The notes: generated by a model from the sequence alone, not told the origin. DNA of 64,000 nucleotides from G965276675 sp965276675 (GCA_965276675.1 OZ255624.1:4092001-4156000); one strand, 5' to 3'. Counted from the stretch's first letter, positions 1 through 8,960 are shown. Made by a program: numbers and translations.

Positions 1-440
1 GCGAGATCGCGGGAGAGCATCTCCGCCATGCCGCTGCCGTAAGGGCTGGGTTGGCGGGTGCCGACCACCGCAATGGCGGGCCGCGAAAGCAGCGCGCGGT
101 CGCCGCGGACCCATAGAACCACGGGCGGATCGAAGATCTCCTTGAGGCGCTCCGGATAATCGTGGTCGCCGCAGGTCAGGATCGTGCCGCCGGCGTCGTC
201 CGCTCGCTTCCACTCCTCCTCAGCAGCACGCTGGGCATGTCCTTCGGCGATAAAGCGAACGGCTTCTACGGGAAAGTTCAGCCCCTCGACTTCAGTCAGA
301 GAGAGGCGAAAAAGACGGGCCGGATCGCCCAGCAGTCCGGCTGCGCGAAAGATGCGGCGTGGACCGAGCCCAGGGGTGAGAGCCAGGGCAAGCCAGGCGA
401 GCTGAGTTTCCGTAACGGCGGGTGTTTCGAGTATGGGCAT
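1..440 (-). CDS. dprA: DNA-processing protein DprA, N-terminal part (runs off the window)
   Basis: The reverse strand reads 146 codons from an ATG at 440 to the window edge without a stop. DprA loads RecA on incoming single-stranded DNA during natural transformation. The visible part has the family's helical N-terminal region (residues about 10-75), the DYPERL motif near residues 94-99, and the start of the Rossmann-like fold with VGTRQPSPYG (about 126-135), which corresponds to the GSRxPSxYG phosphate-binding motif. No strong Shine-Dalgarno is seen before 440, so the start is tentative. A comEC homologue lies at 46.8 kb, so the competence pathway has at least two members here. The C-terminal half is outside the window. 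Confidence 0.85.
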   Translation of the reverse strand, partial: MPILETPAVTETQLAWLALALTPGLGPRRIFRAAGLLGDPARLFRLSLTEVEGLNFPVEAVRFIAEGHAQRAAEEEWKRADDAGGTILTCGDHDYPERLKEIFDPPVVLWVRGDRALLSRPAIAVVGTRQPSPYGSGMAEMLSRDL

Positions 441-544
441 GTAGGGTCGGGAGCGCCGACGCGCCCGGTCTGGCGAGAGTAGTGATGCGGGTTGGTGAAG
501 TCAATACAACGTAAGGGCAGGGCGGCGGTAAGAAATAGAGAGGT

Positions 545-594
545 GGACAGCAAATCCCTCTACTGCCCCTCCGACTCACTCGTTCGCTCAAGAG
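545..594 (-). repeat. Degenerate copy of the GTCATCC...GGAGGGATCTGC dispersed repeat
   Basis: Read on the reverse strand this 50-bp stretch contains CTTGAGCGAACGAG, then GTCGGAGGGGCAGTAGAGGG and TTTGCTGTCC, matching the order of blocks in the clearer copies at 23391, 50033 and 62148. It lies between clpB and dprA, which are both on the reverse strand. The match is partial, so it may be a decayed copy. Confidence 0.4.
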
Positions 595-711
595 TCGAGC
601 AAGCATTTGATTCCGGTGTTGCAACCCGGCAACGGGCATCAGTCCCTTAACTGCATACATTACCCGCTTTGCGTTTGCCCGTCTGGCCAAGACCGCCGCC
701 GCGTAGGCAGT

Positions 712-3369
712 TTAAGCGATGGCTGAGGCCTCGCGGGGCTGCTCGGCTCGAGTCCCAACCTCGAAGGTGAGACGGTTGTTGAGCGGGTCAGCGTCGACCA
801 GGACATGGTCGCCGTGGAGTACCTCGCCATCGAGGATCTTGATGGCCAGCGGATCATGGATGAGGCGCTGCAGTGCACGCTTGAGCGGACGCGCACCGTA
901 GGCGCGGTCGTAGCCGGTAAGCAGCACCTGATGCCGTGCCGCACCGGTGAGCTCCAAAGTGATCTTGCGATCGGCCAGGAGCTTTTTGAGATCCCTCAAG
1001 CGCAGATCGATGATGTGCGCCAGCTGGTCTTCGCCGAGCGGCCGGAAGATGACGATGTCATCCACGCGGTTGAGGAACTCGGGCCGGAAGTGCGCCTTCA
1101 GCACATCCATCACCTGCTCCTGCGCCTGGTCGAAGCTGGCGTCGCTGTTCAGCGCTTCTGCATTCAGAATATGCGCGCCGAGATTCGAGGTCATGATGAG
1201 GACGGTGTTTTTGAAGTCGACGGTGCGGCCCTTCGAGTCTGTGAGACGACCGTCGTCCAGGACTTGCAATAGAACATTGAAGACATCCGGATGAGCCTTC
1301 TCGATCTCATCGAAGAGAATCACTGAGTACGGCCGGCGGCGTACTGCTTCGGTCAATTGCCCGCCCTCGTCGTAGCCGACATAGCCTGGAGGCGCGCCGA
1401 TGAGCCGGGCCACGGCATGCTTCTCCATGTACTCGCTCATGTCGATGCGCACCATCGCGGCTTCGTCATCAAAGAGGAACTCCGCCAGAGCGCGCGCGGT
1501 TTCGGTCTTGCCGACGCCGGTGGGACCCAGGAAGATGAAGCTGCCGATGGGCCGCTTGGGATCGCTGAGGCCAGCACGCGAGCGGCGGATGGCATTGGCC
1601 ACCGCCGTAAGTGCCTCGTCCTGGCCGACGACCCGCTCCTTGAGACGGGGCTCCATCTGGACCAGTTTGTTGACCTCGCCTTCCAGCATCTTCGAGATGG
1701 GAATGCCGGTCCACTTGCTGACGATGGAGGCGATGTCTTCCTCGTCTACCTCTTCCTTGAGCATGCGTTTGCCGGCCGCGTCGCCATGGGTGGCCGCGTC
1801 CTGGTCGGCGTTGAGCTGGCGCAGCTCGGCTTCGAGCTTGGGCAGCTCACCATACTGGATGGCGGCGGAGCGCTCCAGATTGCCGCGGCGGGTCTGGTCG
1901 TCCATCTCGAAGCGCAGTTCTTCCACGCGCTTTTTGATCTCGGTGAGACGGGTAATGGCTTCGCGCTCGGTCTGCCAGCGCGCCCGCAGGCCGGTGGTGT
2001 GCTCCTTGAGCGCGGCCAACTCGCGCTCCACGGCTTCCATGCGCTCCTTTGAGTTCGGATCGGTCTCGCGTTTGAGCGCAGCCCGTTCAATCTCAAGCGA
2101 GGTAGCCTCCCGCTCCAGTTGATCAATCTCAGTCGGCACAGAGCCGATCTGGATGGCCAACGAGGCGGCTGCCTCGTCGACCAGGTCGATGGCCTTGTCC
2201 GGCAGAAAGCGGTCGGAGATGTAGCGGTGCGAGAGCGTCGCAGCCGCAACGATGGCCGAGTCCTTGATGCGGACGTTGTGATGCGCCTCATAGCGATCTT
2301 TCAGGCCGCGCAGGATAGCAATCGTGTCCTCGACGTTAGGCTCGCCGACAAAGACGATCTGGAAGCGCCGTTCGAGTGCTGCATCCTTTTCGATGTACTT
2401 GCGGTACTCGTTGAGCGTGGTAGCACCGATGGCGCGCAGCTCGCCGCGCGCGAGCGCCGGCTTGAGCATGTTGCTGGCGTCGATGGCGCCCTCAGCCGCA
2501 CCCGCGCCGACCAGGGTGTGCAGTTCGTCGATGAAGAGGACGATCTGGCCGTTCGACTCTTCGATCTCCTTGAGCACGGCTTTGAGGCGGTCTTCGAACT
2601 CGCCGCGGTACTTGGCTCCAGCCAGCATCGACCCAAGGTCGAGCGAGATGACTTTCTTGTCGCGCAGGATCTCCGGCACGTCGCCCGAAAAGATGCGGCG
2701 CGCCAGGCCTTCCACGATGGCGGTTTTGCCCACGCCGGGTTCGCCGATGAGCACGGGATTGTTCTTGGTGCGGCGGCTCAGCACCTGGATTACGCGACGG
2801 ATCTCTTCATCGCGACCGATGACCGGGTCCAGCTTGCCGCGGCGCGCCAGCTCGGTCAGGTCCTTGGCATAGCGCTCGAGCGCCTGATACTTTCCCTCCG
2901 GATTCTGGTCGGTGACGCGCTGCGAGCCGCGCACGGAAGTGAGGCCCTTCAGGATGGCGTCGTAACTGGCGCCGGCCGAGACTAGCAGCGCCTGCGCGCC
3001 AGTGTCTTTCACCTGTGCCAGGGCGAGCAAGAGGTGTTCGGTCGAGACGTATTCGTCCTTGAAGTTGGCGGCCTCCTTGAAGGCCTGGTCGAGCACCCGC
3101 TGTATGGCGCTCGACAGCCCGGGCTGGCCGCTCGAGCCCGAGACCTTGGGTAGCTTGCCAAGTGCTTCATTGGTGCGGGCCAGCAGCTGCTCGGTCGGGA
3201 CGCCGACCTTGCCCAGCAGGGGCAGGATGATGCCTTCACGATCTTCGAGGAGCGCGGCCAGCAGGTGCAGCGGCTGCAGCTCCGGATTGCCGTTGTCGGA
3301 GGCGAGCGACGTAGCCGCTTGGACAGCCTCCTGCGATTTGACTGTGAACTTATCCCATCGGATTGCCAT
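712..3369 (-). CDS. clpB: ATP-dependent disaggregase ClpB
   Basis: 885 residues, the usual ClpB length. ClpB is a cytoplasmic Hsp100 hexamer that works with DnaK to extract polypeptides from aggregates. Domains in order: Clp N domain (1-150), first AAA+ module with Walker A GEPGVGKT (209-216) and Walker B ending DELH (281-284), middle coiled coil rich in Glu/Arg (about 410-530), second AAA+ module with GPTGVGKT (615-622) and Walker B FDEIEKAH, then the C-terminal D2-small domain. The ATG at 3369 has a GGAAAG ribosome-binding site about 8 bases upstream. Only 18 bases separate it from the NmrA-type gene upstream, so the two may be co-transcribed, or the clpB promoter lies inside that gene; no CIRCE element was seen. 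Confidence 0.97.
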   Translation of the reverse strand: MAIRWDKFTVKSQEAVQAATSLASDNGNPELQPLHLLAALLEDREGIILPLLGKVGVPTEQLLARTNEALGKLPKVSGSSGQPGLSSAIQRVLDQAFKEAANFKDEYVSTEHLLLALAQVKDTGAQALLVSAGASYDAILKGLTSVRGSQRVTDQNPEGKYQALERYAKDLTELARRGKLDPVIGRDEEIRRVIQVLSRRTKNNPVLIGEPGVGKTAIVEGLARRIFSGDVPEILRDKKVISLDLGSMLAGAKYRGEFEDRLKAVLKEIEESNGQIVLFIDELHTLVGAGAAEGAIDASNMLKPALARGELRAIGATTLNEYRKYIEKDAALERRFQIVFVGEPNVEDTIAILRGLKDRYEAHHNVRIKDSAIVAAATLSHRYISDRFLPDKAIDLVDEAAASLAIQIGSVPTEIDQLEREATSLEIERAALKRETDPNSKERMEAVERELAALKEHTTGLRARWQTEREAITRLTEIKKRVEELRFEMDDQTRRGNLERSAAIQYGELPKLEAELRQLNADQDAATHGDAAGKRMLKEEVDEEDIASIVSKWTGIPISKMLEGEVNKLVQMEPRLKERVVGQDEALTAVANAIRRSRAGLSDPKRPIGSFIFLGPTGVGKTETARALAEFLFDDEAAMVRIDMSEYMEKHAVARLIGAPPGYVGYDEGGQLTEAVRRRPYSVILFDEIEKAHPDVFNVLLQVLDDGRLTDSKGRTVDFKNTVLIMTSNLGAHILNAEALNSDASFDQAQEQVMDVLKAHFRPEFLNRVDDIVIFRPLGEDQLAHIIDLRLRDLKKLLADRKITLELTGAARHQVLLTGYDRAYGARPLKRALQRLIHDPLAIKILDGEVLHGDHVLVDADPLNNRLTFEVGTRAEQPREASAIA

Positions 3370-3387
3370 GTTGTCTTTCCTTCTGAA

Positions 3388-4260
3388 TCAATCTCGTTTT
3401 AATAGCTCGCGCACTACAGTGCTGAGCTCGGTGGCGCCTTGGACGTGCTCGGCGGGGCTACCCTCAAACTGGAGTCTGCCGGCGTTGGCGGCGTCGTACA
3501 TCTCGATGAGTGAGTTGGCGGCGCTTGGTGTGAGCCCGGCGGATTCCAGAATGCCCTGCTGCTTTTCCGCCGGAATCAGAACAGCACGCACCGGCTTGCC
3601 GAGAGCGGCGCTGAAGTCCTTCGCAACATCGTCCGCGGAGTAGCGGCGAGGCCCTTCAAGCTCCAGGATGCGCTTGCCCGGCCAGTATTCCGTCAGGAGC
3701 CGGGCTGCCAGGGCGCCGATGTCTTCGGTAGCGACCATGGGTACCGGGGTGCTTGCATTGCCAGCGAAGGTGGGCAGGATGCCTTGCGTTTTGGCCGGCT
3801 CCACGGCATTGCGGAAGTTCTCAAAGAAAGAGGCGGCGCGAATGGCGGCGACCGGCATACCTAACTTCCTCAACTGCTGCTCGAGCTCGTGGGTTTTGAG
3901 AATGGCGCCCGTTCCGGAGCTGTGCTGGGAGCCAATCGAGGAGAGAAACACGAGCTTCGCAATGCCTGACATGTGGGCCGCTTCGACGATGGCCGTAACG
4001 GCGACGCGATTCTCCGCGAGCGGATTTTGGACGTGCATATAAGGCGGCGTCATGACGAAGGCGCCCTCCGAGCCAGAGAAGGCGTCGGCCAATGACTGCT
4101 TGTCGCTGACGTCGCCTTGAACGAGCTCGACCCCTTGCGCGGACCAGGATGATGCTTTGGCTCGGTCGCGCACTACTGCGCGGACCTGTTTGCCCGCAGC
4201 GAGTAAGTGCCTCGCAGTTGCTCCGCCTACCTGCCCAGTGATGCCTAGAACTGTGAACAT
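3388..4260 (-). CDS. NmrA-type atypical SDR NAD(P)-binding oxidoreductase
   Basis: 290 residues, cytoplasmic. The N-terminus carries the nucleotide-binding motif GITGQVG (residues 6-12, GxxGxxG of atypical short-chain dehydrogenases), followed by the pattern GKQVRAVVRD typical of NmrA/azoreductase-like proteins and a PPYMH loop. This family includes redox-sensing regulators and quinone or azo reductases; the substrate cannot be read from sequence. The C-terminal half (FSAALGKPVRAVLIP) is typical of NmrA proteins. A GGGAG lies 9-13 bases before the ATG at 4260. Upstream is a 13-bp direct repeat (4322-4349) that could be an operator. It precedes clpB by 18 bases on the same strand, which suggests stress-linked expression, although that is inference. 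Confidence 0.85.
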   Translation of the reverse strand: MFTVLGITGQVGGATARHLLAAGKQVRAVVRDRAKASSWSAQGVELVQGDVSDKQSLADAFSGSEGAFVMTPPYMHVQNPLAENRVAVTAIVEAAHMSGIAKLVFLSSIGSQHSSGTGAILKTHELEQQLRKLGMPVAAIRAASFFENFRNAVEPAKTQGILPTFAGNASTPVPMVATEDIGALAARLLTEYWPGKRILELEGPRRYSADDVAKDFSAALGKPVRAVLIPAEKQQGILESAGLTPSAANSLIEMYDAANAGRLQFEGSPAEHVQGATELSTVVRELLKRD

Positions 4261-4321
4261 GCGATCCGTCTCCCTCTCTGACTCATGCCTACTTAGATGT
4301 ACGGGAGAGTAGTGGGCCAGG

Positions 4322-4349
4322 GAGTTAGCCTATACTGAGTTAGCCTATA
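4322..4349. promoter_or_regulatory. Direct repeat upstream of the NmrA-type gene, candidate operator
   Basis: The 13-mer GAGTTAGCCTATA occurs exactly twice (4322-4334 and 4337-4349) with a 15-base period, and a further AGTTAG follows at 4349-4354. It lies 62-89 bases upstream of the NmrA-type start at 4260. NmrA-like genes elsewhere are often controlled by HxlR or MarR regulators, which is why an operator is suggested; no regulator gene is adjacent here. Confidence 0.35.
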
Positions 4350-4411
4350 GTTAGTTAGACGTGAACGCGCTCCTTTGGTCGCATATAATATGCGCCGATC
4401 ATGCTCACATG

Positions 4412-5704
4412 TTATGCAGACTGGGGCGGGCTGGCATTAGGAAGAGCGCGGCGCCCGATGTCTCGGCGGTAGTACATGCCTTCGAAGTGGAGACGACTCA
4501 TGGCGGCGTAGCAGCGCTCCAGGGCTTCGCCCAAGGTGGATGCGGCGGCGGTAACGGCCAGCACGCGTCCGCCGTTGGTGACAGTCCAGTCGTCCTGGAG
4601 GGCGGTGCCGGCGTGGAAGATCTCGACGCCGGGAACGGTGGCGGCTTCTGGAAGGCCGGTGATCGGCTTGTCGGTGGCGTAGGAGCCAGGGTAGCCGCCC
4701 GAGCTGGCTACTACGCAGGCGGAGGCGCCCGGCTTCCAGCGGAACTCGGTTTCGCTGAGACGGCCTGCGACGGCGGCTTCGAGAGCTTCGAGGAGGTCGG
4801 AGTCGAGGCGCAGCAGGATGGCCTCGGTCTCGGGGTCGCCGAAGCGGGCGTTGTATTCGAGCACCATGGGGCCACGCGCGGTCATCATGAGCCCGCAGTA
4901 GAGCATGCCGGTAAAGGGAGCGTCCTCGGCAGCCATGCCATCGAGGGTGGGCTGGACGATATGGTGAAGGATCCACTCGCGCATCTCGGGGGGGAGCATA
5001 GCGTCGGTTGAGTAGACGCCCATGCCACCAGTGTTGGGGCCGGTGTCGCCCTCGCCGATACGTTTGTGGTCCTGGGCCGGGAGGAGCGGTGCGGCATGTG
5101 TGCCATCGGTGAGGACGAGAAAGGAGAGCTCCTCGCCGGTGAGGAACTCCTCGATGAGCACGGTGGCTTCGGGGGAGCCCAGCAGCTCGCCGGAGAAGAG
5201 TCCAGCGATGGCGGCCTCGGCTTCGGCCTTCGATTCACAGATCAGCACGCCCTTGCCGGCGGCCAGGCCATCGGCCTTGATGACCACTGGATAGTGGAAG
5301 AGGTCGAGGGAATCGCGGGCTTCCGCCTCGTTTGTTACCAGAGCATAGGCGGCGGTGGGAATGCTGTGCCGCTGCATAAAGCGTTTGGCAAAGGCTTTGC
5401 TGGTCTCGAGCATGGCAGCCCGTCGGGTGGGCCCGAAGCAGGCGATGCCGCGCTCGGTCAGGGCGTCTGTCAGCCCGAGCGAGAGCGGCAGTTCGGGGCC
5501 GACGACTACCAGGTCTGGCTGCTCGCGAAGGGCGAGCTCGACCAAAGCGCTGAGATCTTTGGCGTCTACCGGAACACAACGAGCTACAGCCGCAATCCCG
5601 GCATTCCCGGGTGCGCAGACCACCTCCGTCACGCGCGGCGACTTCCGTATTGTCCATGCCAGTGCATGCTCCCGTCCACCTGAGCCAATGATCAACACCT
5701 TCAT
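4412..5704 (-). CDS. purD: Phosphoribosylamine-glycine ligase PurD
   Basis: 430 residues, normal for PurD. It joins 5-phosphoribosylamine and glycine with ATP, the second step of de novo purine synthesis. Visible are the N-terminal glycinamide-binding motif GSGGREHALAW (residues 7-17), an ATP-grasp domain with the segment YPVVIKADGLAAGKGV, and the metal/ATP motif LEYNARFGDPETEAIL. The gene stands alone, with no other pur genes nearby. Its ATG is preceded by GGAG in a leader made of three near-identical 15-16 bp units (5706-5751). It is divergent from the metal transporter at 5822. Confidence 0.97.
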   Translation of the reverse strand: MKVLIIGSGGREHALAWTIRKSPRVTEVVCAPGNAGIAAVARCVPVDAKDLSALVELALREQPDLVVVGPELPLSLGLTDALTERGIACFGPTRRAAMLETSKAFAKRFMQRHSIPTAAYALVTNEAEARDSLDLFHYPVVIKADGLAAGKGVLICESKAEAEAAIAGLFSGELLGSPEATVLIEEFLTGEELSFLVLTDGTHAAPLLPAQDHKRIGEGDTGPNTGGMGVYSTDAMLPPEMREWILHHIVQPTLDGMAAEDAPFTGMLYCGLMMTARGPMVLEYNARFGDPETEAILLRLDSDLLEALEAAVAGRLSETEFRWKPGASACVVASSGGYPGSYATDKPITGLPEAATVPGVEIFHAGTALQDDWTVTNGGRVLAVTAAASTLGEALERCYAAMSRLHFEGMYYRRDIGRRALPNASPPQSA

Positions 5705-5705
5705 G

Positions 5706-5751
5706 GTTGCGATCTCCTCTGTTTGCGATCTCTTCTGTTGTGATCTTCTCC
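5706..5751. repeat. Three tandem 15-16 bp units in the purD leader
   Basis: On the plus strand the units are GTTGCGATCTCCTCT, GTTTGCGATCTCTTCT and GTTGTGATCTTCTCC, directly abutting. Read in the purD direction each contains an AGA(A/G)GAGATC-like sequence, so the last one supplies the purD Shine-Dalgarno and the others duplicate it upstream. It could come from slippage or act in translational control. Confidence 0.5.
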
Positions 5752-5821
5752 GGAGAGCCTACCGCAGTCGCCAGGCCAAGACTTAAAGATTCCGCCCTTA
5801 TACTTGAGCCTAACTCTCTCG

Positions 5822-7153
5822 ATGCCCACCCAATCCCATACCGACCAGGCACTCCGGAATAGCGAGGCCTCCGGGCGCCTGGCTCCTGTTAACAAGAGGC
5901 AGATGTTGCGGTACATGGGACCGGCGTTTGTGGCGAGCATCGCATACATCGATCCGGGGAACTTCGCGACCAACTTCGATGGGGGCGCGCAGTTCGGGTA
6001 CAAACTGCTCTGGGTGCTGCTGTGGTCGAACGCGATGGCCATTCTGATCCAGTATCTGTCGGCAAAGCTGGGCATCGCCACCGGGCTGACGCTGCCGGAG
6101 AACTGCCGGAAACACTTCTCGCGGCGGACGTCGATCTTTCTCTGGGTGATGGCCGAGGTCTCTGCGCTGGCAACGGATCTGGCAGAGTTTCTAGGAGCTG
6201 CGCTGGGCTTTTATCTGCTCTTTGGCCACAAGCTGCTCGTGATCGGATTCACACGCACGCATGTTTTGTTCCTGGCGGCCATCGCTTCGGCGATCTGCGT
6301 CTTCCTCATTTTGCTACTGGAGCAGTGGGGTTTCCGGCGCCTGGAGGTCGGCATTATGACCTTTGTGGGCGCAATTGGGATCTGCTATGCGGCGGAGATG
6401 TTCTTTATCCGCCCGGACTGGGGCGCAATCGCGTACCACACAGCGGTACCGCTGCTCGACGGTAAAAGCGTGTACCTGGCCGTGAGCATGCTGGGCGCAA
6501 CGGTGATGCCACACGTGGTCTATCTGCACTCCGGGCTGGTGCAGCCGCGCCTGCGCGAGGAGGCGATGACCTCCCCGGAGATGAACTACCTGGTGCGCCT
6601 GCGCCATCTGCGCATGGAGCTGGTCGACATCATCGTCGCTATGAACGGCGCATGGTTGGTGAACTCAGCGATGGTGATCGTGGCTGCGGCAGCTTTTTTT
6701 GGGACGGCTAAGGGCGAGCTGGGTATCGAAGGAGCCCACGCCACCCTGGGACCGATTCTGGGCCGCGCCTCCGCCACGATCTTCGCTGTCGCGCTGCTTT
6801 GCTCTGGGCTGTCGTCGTCGACGGTCGGCACAATGGCCGGGCAGATGATCCTGGAAGGCTTTCTCCAGGTTCGCTTCTCCGTCTTCTTGCGCCGCCTGCT
6901 CACCCTGGTGCCGGCGCTGGTGGTGATCGGCGTAGGCCTGGACCCAGTGCAGATTATGGTGCTCTCGCAGGTGGTGCTTAGCTTCACGCTGCCCTTTGCG
7001 CTGATTCCACTGCTGCTGCTGACACGACGGCGGGGAGTGATGGAGCGCTTCACCAACGGACCGGTAGTGCAGTCGTTGGGCTGGCTGGTCACTAGTGTCA
7101 TCCTGGTGCTGAACGGGGTGCTGCTATGGCAAAACTTTACGGGGCAGAGCTAG
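5822..7153 (+). CDS. mntH: Nramp-family divalent metal transporter (MntH-like)
   Basis: About 443 residues from ATG 5822, an inner-membrane proton-coupled Mn(II)/Fe(II) importer by family. The TM1 metal-binding motif DPGN sits near residues 44-47 and the TM6 motif MPHVVYLHS near residue 228, the same form as in E. coli MntH (MPHVIYLHS). Eleven or so hydrophobic segments can be counted. A TTG at 5804 in the same frame would add six residues, but neither start has a clear Shine-Dalgarno. It is divergent from purD across about 120 bases. No MntR or Fur box was recognised in the gap. Manganese specificity is inferred from motif similarity. Confidence 0.93.
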   Translation: MPTQSHTDQALRNSEASGRLAPVNKRQMLRYMGPAFVASIAYIDPGNFATNFDGGAQFGYKLLWVLLWSNAMAILIQYLSAKLGIATGLTLPENCRKHFSRRTSIFLWVMAEVSALATDLAEFLGAALGFYLLFGHKLLVIGFTRTHVLFLAAIASAICVFLILLLEQWGFRRLEVGIMTFVGAIGICYAAEMFFIRPDWGAIAYHTAVPLLDGKSVYLAVSMLGATVMPHVVYLHSGLVQPRLREEAMTSPEMNYLVRLRHLRMELVDIIVAMNGAWLVNSAMVIVAAAAFFGTAKGELGIEGAHATLGPILGRASATIFAVALLCSGLSSSTVGTMAGQMILEGFLQVRFSVFLRRLLTLVPALVVIGVGLDPVQIMVLSQVVLSFTLPFALIPLLLLTRRRGVMERFTNGPVVQSLGWLVTSVILVLNGVLLWQNFTGQS

Positions 7154-7347
7154 CACATGGACTGTGTAAAACGAAAACTGCTCTGTCCGTTTCTGATTCA
7201 GTGGCACAAGGAGGTGCGTGATGGTTACCCTTCCTATGCAATCAGAACGCCCAAATCATACAAGAGATGCGCTATGGTGCGGGTCACAAGAATGAGGATA
7301 AAGAAGAGCCCACATACATCTGCTAAAACATCCGGTGTGAGCTGCAC

Positions 7348-8094
7348 TCATTTCTTTGCGCGTCTGAGCGCCACGGGCGGCCCGTGTTCCGCGCTCATGA
7401 ACTCTCGCACCCAGCCCTGCCACTCGCTCATCGTCAGGCCGTAGCCTGGGTGCTTCACTGCGCCGGTCAGCGACCAGGTTTGGCCTGCCCCGCCGCGAAT
7501 CCAAACACACTGCGCAGCACGCTGGGGGAGCCGGCCCATCGCCCGTGCTAACGGAAGTCTTTCGTCGGCCATGCACTCTAGAACCGGTACATTCTCCGTT
7601 CGCCGCACACAAGGCAACCCCAGCCAGTTTGCCTTGCCGAGCACCAGGACACGGTCTGGGCGGAGTTCGCGCAGCACTTGGACAAGACTTGCGTCGTGCT
7701 CTGGGGCAAGCCGCCGGATGCTGCTGAGAGTTTGGCGCGGACCGTCCATCAAGAACTGAACGTAGTTGTAGAAGCTGACATGCGGCCAGAACTCCCCGGC
7801 GATTTGGCTAGCCTCTCCGTCATCGATTTGCTCGAAGAATCTGCGGATGGTCTTGAAAAAACGGTGCTCGCGCTCGAGCGCCAGCCGCTCTACAGCGAGC
7901 TTCGTGAAGCTGCCGTCGCGCGCAGCCGCGCACCACACACATTCCCCTTCGGTGTGCCGCGTACACAGACGCGGGTCATGGTAATGCGATTCGCCCAGGA
8001 TGAGCAGCTTGAGCCCTCCGGCGATACCAGTTTTGTAGCGCGCGCCGATCCAGGGAAGGAAGCATGCCGATCCGAAGCGTTTTTCTGAGCGCAT
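7348..8094 (-). CDS. Uracil-DNA-glycosylase-like conserved hypothetical protein
   Basis: 248 residues, soluble. The sequence has LKLLILGESHYHDP near residue 28, which resembles motif 1 of UDG-fold proteins (GxDPGxH/GESP), and a late KHPGYG that could correspond to the HPS motif. Between them are two CxxC-like cysteines (CTRH...CVWC) and FWPHVSFYNYVQ, a stretch I associate with a widespread uncharacterised family. Glycosylase activity is not shown: the usual catalytic Asp/Asn positions cannot be assigned with confidence. The gene is convergent with mntH and lies downstream of the P460 gene on the opposite orientation to its neighbours on the plus strand. It could equally be a non-enzymatic DNA-binding UDG-fold protein. 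Confidence 0.6.
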   Translation of the reverse strand: MRSEKRFGSACFLPWIGARYKTGIAGGLKLLILGESHYHDPRLCTRHTEGECVWCAAARDGSFTKLAVERLALEREHRFFKTIRRFFEQIDDGEASQIAGEFWPHVSFYNYVQFLMDGPRQTLSSIRRLAPEHDASLVQVLRELRPDRVLVLGKANWLGLPCVRRTENVPVLECMADERLPLARAMGRLPQRAAQCVWIRGGAGQTWSLTGAVKHPGYGLTMSEWQGWVREFMSAEHGPPVALRRAKK

Positions 8095-8136
8095 TCGTCT
8101 ATTCTGACCGGATAACGCACACGCGTGGAGAGTCGG

Positions 8137-8772
8137 TTATTTATTGCCCGGAGAATCTCCTGGCTTGCTCAGGTAAGCCGGAGCTAATGTACCTTTCTTC
8201 GTCGCGATGCCGATGACCGTGGGGTAGAACTGGACGAAGGTCGTGTCCACTGCAGCGTGCTGCTGATGACAGGAGTAACAGGCCGCTGCCTGGGGTATCA
8301 GATTGCCGCTGATGTCGTTATCAAAGTCGAAGAAAGCCCACTTGCCTGGGAAGCGGGCGGCGTCCTTGATATGGACCTCGACACCCATGACGCCGGTCCC
8401 CTGGTAGTTGCCGCTCTGGTTGATGGAGCCCTTGCTTTGCGCTCCGCGGCTTTCCAGAACGAGTACCGTCTTGTCCGGCCATGTTCCGGTCGCGAGGAAG
8501 GCCTTGTACGCGGCAGGATTGACGAAGACATTGTCGAAGATCGACATGCCGTCGGCTTTGGCGCCGGGAACGTAGCTCATGTTGAAGCCTGAACTGAGAA
8601 AGACCCACTCCCGGTAGTCAGTCGGGGCGAACAGACGGCCGTCCTTGGTGTAGGAGGGCGTGTATCCCGAACTACTTGGAACTACCGGCGCCTTCTCCTG
8701 CGAGAGCAGAAGCATCGCTGTAGCAAGAATTGCAGCGGTGAACCGTAGTAGCATGGGCCTCCTAATGGACAT
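8137..8772 (-). CDS. Secreted cytochrome P460 family protein
   Basis: 211 residues with an N-terminal hydrophobic signal sequence (residues about 7-24). The mature part has the P460 landmarks YREWVFLSSG (about 53-62) and a single c-type haem motif CYSCH (residues 165-169). Cytochromes P460 carry a Lys-crosslinked haem and in nitrifiers oxidise hydroxylamine; in heterotrophs such as this one the role is unknown. The protein is expected in the periplasm. An in-frame ATG at 8754 has AGGAGG three bases upstream, so the start may be there rather than at 8772; both give a usable signal peptide. No cytochrome maturation or nitrogen genes are adjacent. Confidence 0.85.
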   Translation of the reverse strand: MSIRRPMLLRFTAAILATAMLLLSQEKAPVVPSSSGYTPSYTKDGRLFAPTDYREWVFLSSGFNMSYVPGAKADGMSIFDNVFVNPAAYKAFLATGTWPDKTVLVLESRGAQSKGSINQSGNYQGTGVMGVEVHIKDAARFPGKWAFFDFDNDISGNLIPQAAACYSCHQQHAAVDTTFVQFYPTVIGIATKKGTLAPAYLSKPGDSPGNK

Positions 8773-8960
8773 TCCGCACGGTAACCGTACGCAACGGGGC
8801 GAAGGTAAGTTCCAACATTATCCTTCGGCGCGCCGCATGAGCCCGAGTATTATGGTTCGGTAATCCGATCTAAGAATCAGAGGCTAATAGACAATGCGTA
8901 CCGGCACGCCTACTTGTAAATCGACCAGGAACGATCGGAGACCGCCTGTACACTTTCGAC

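Noticed and set aside
7157..7444. A plus-strand frame of 95 codons after the metal transporter
   Set aside because: It overlaps the 3' end of the opposing UDG-like gene, has no ribosome-binding site, and its translation shows no domain.
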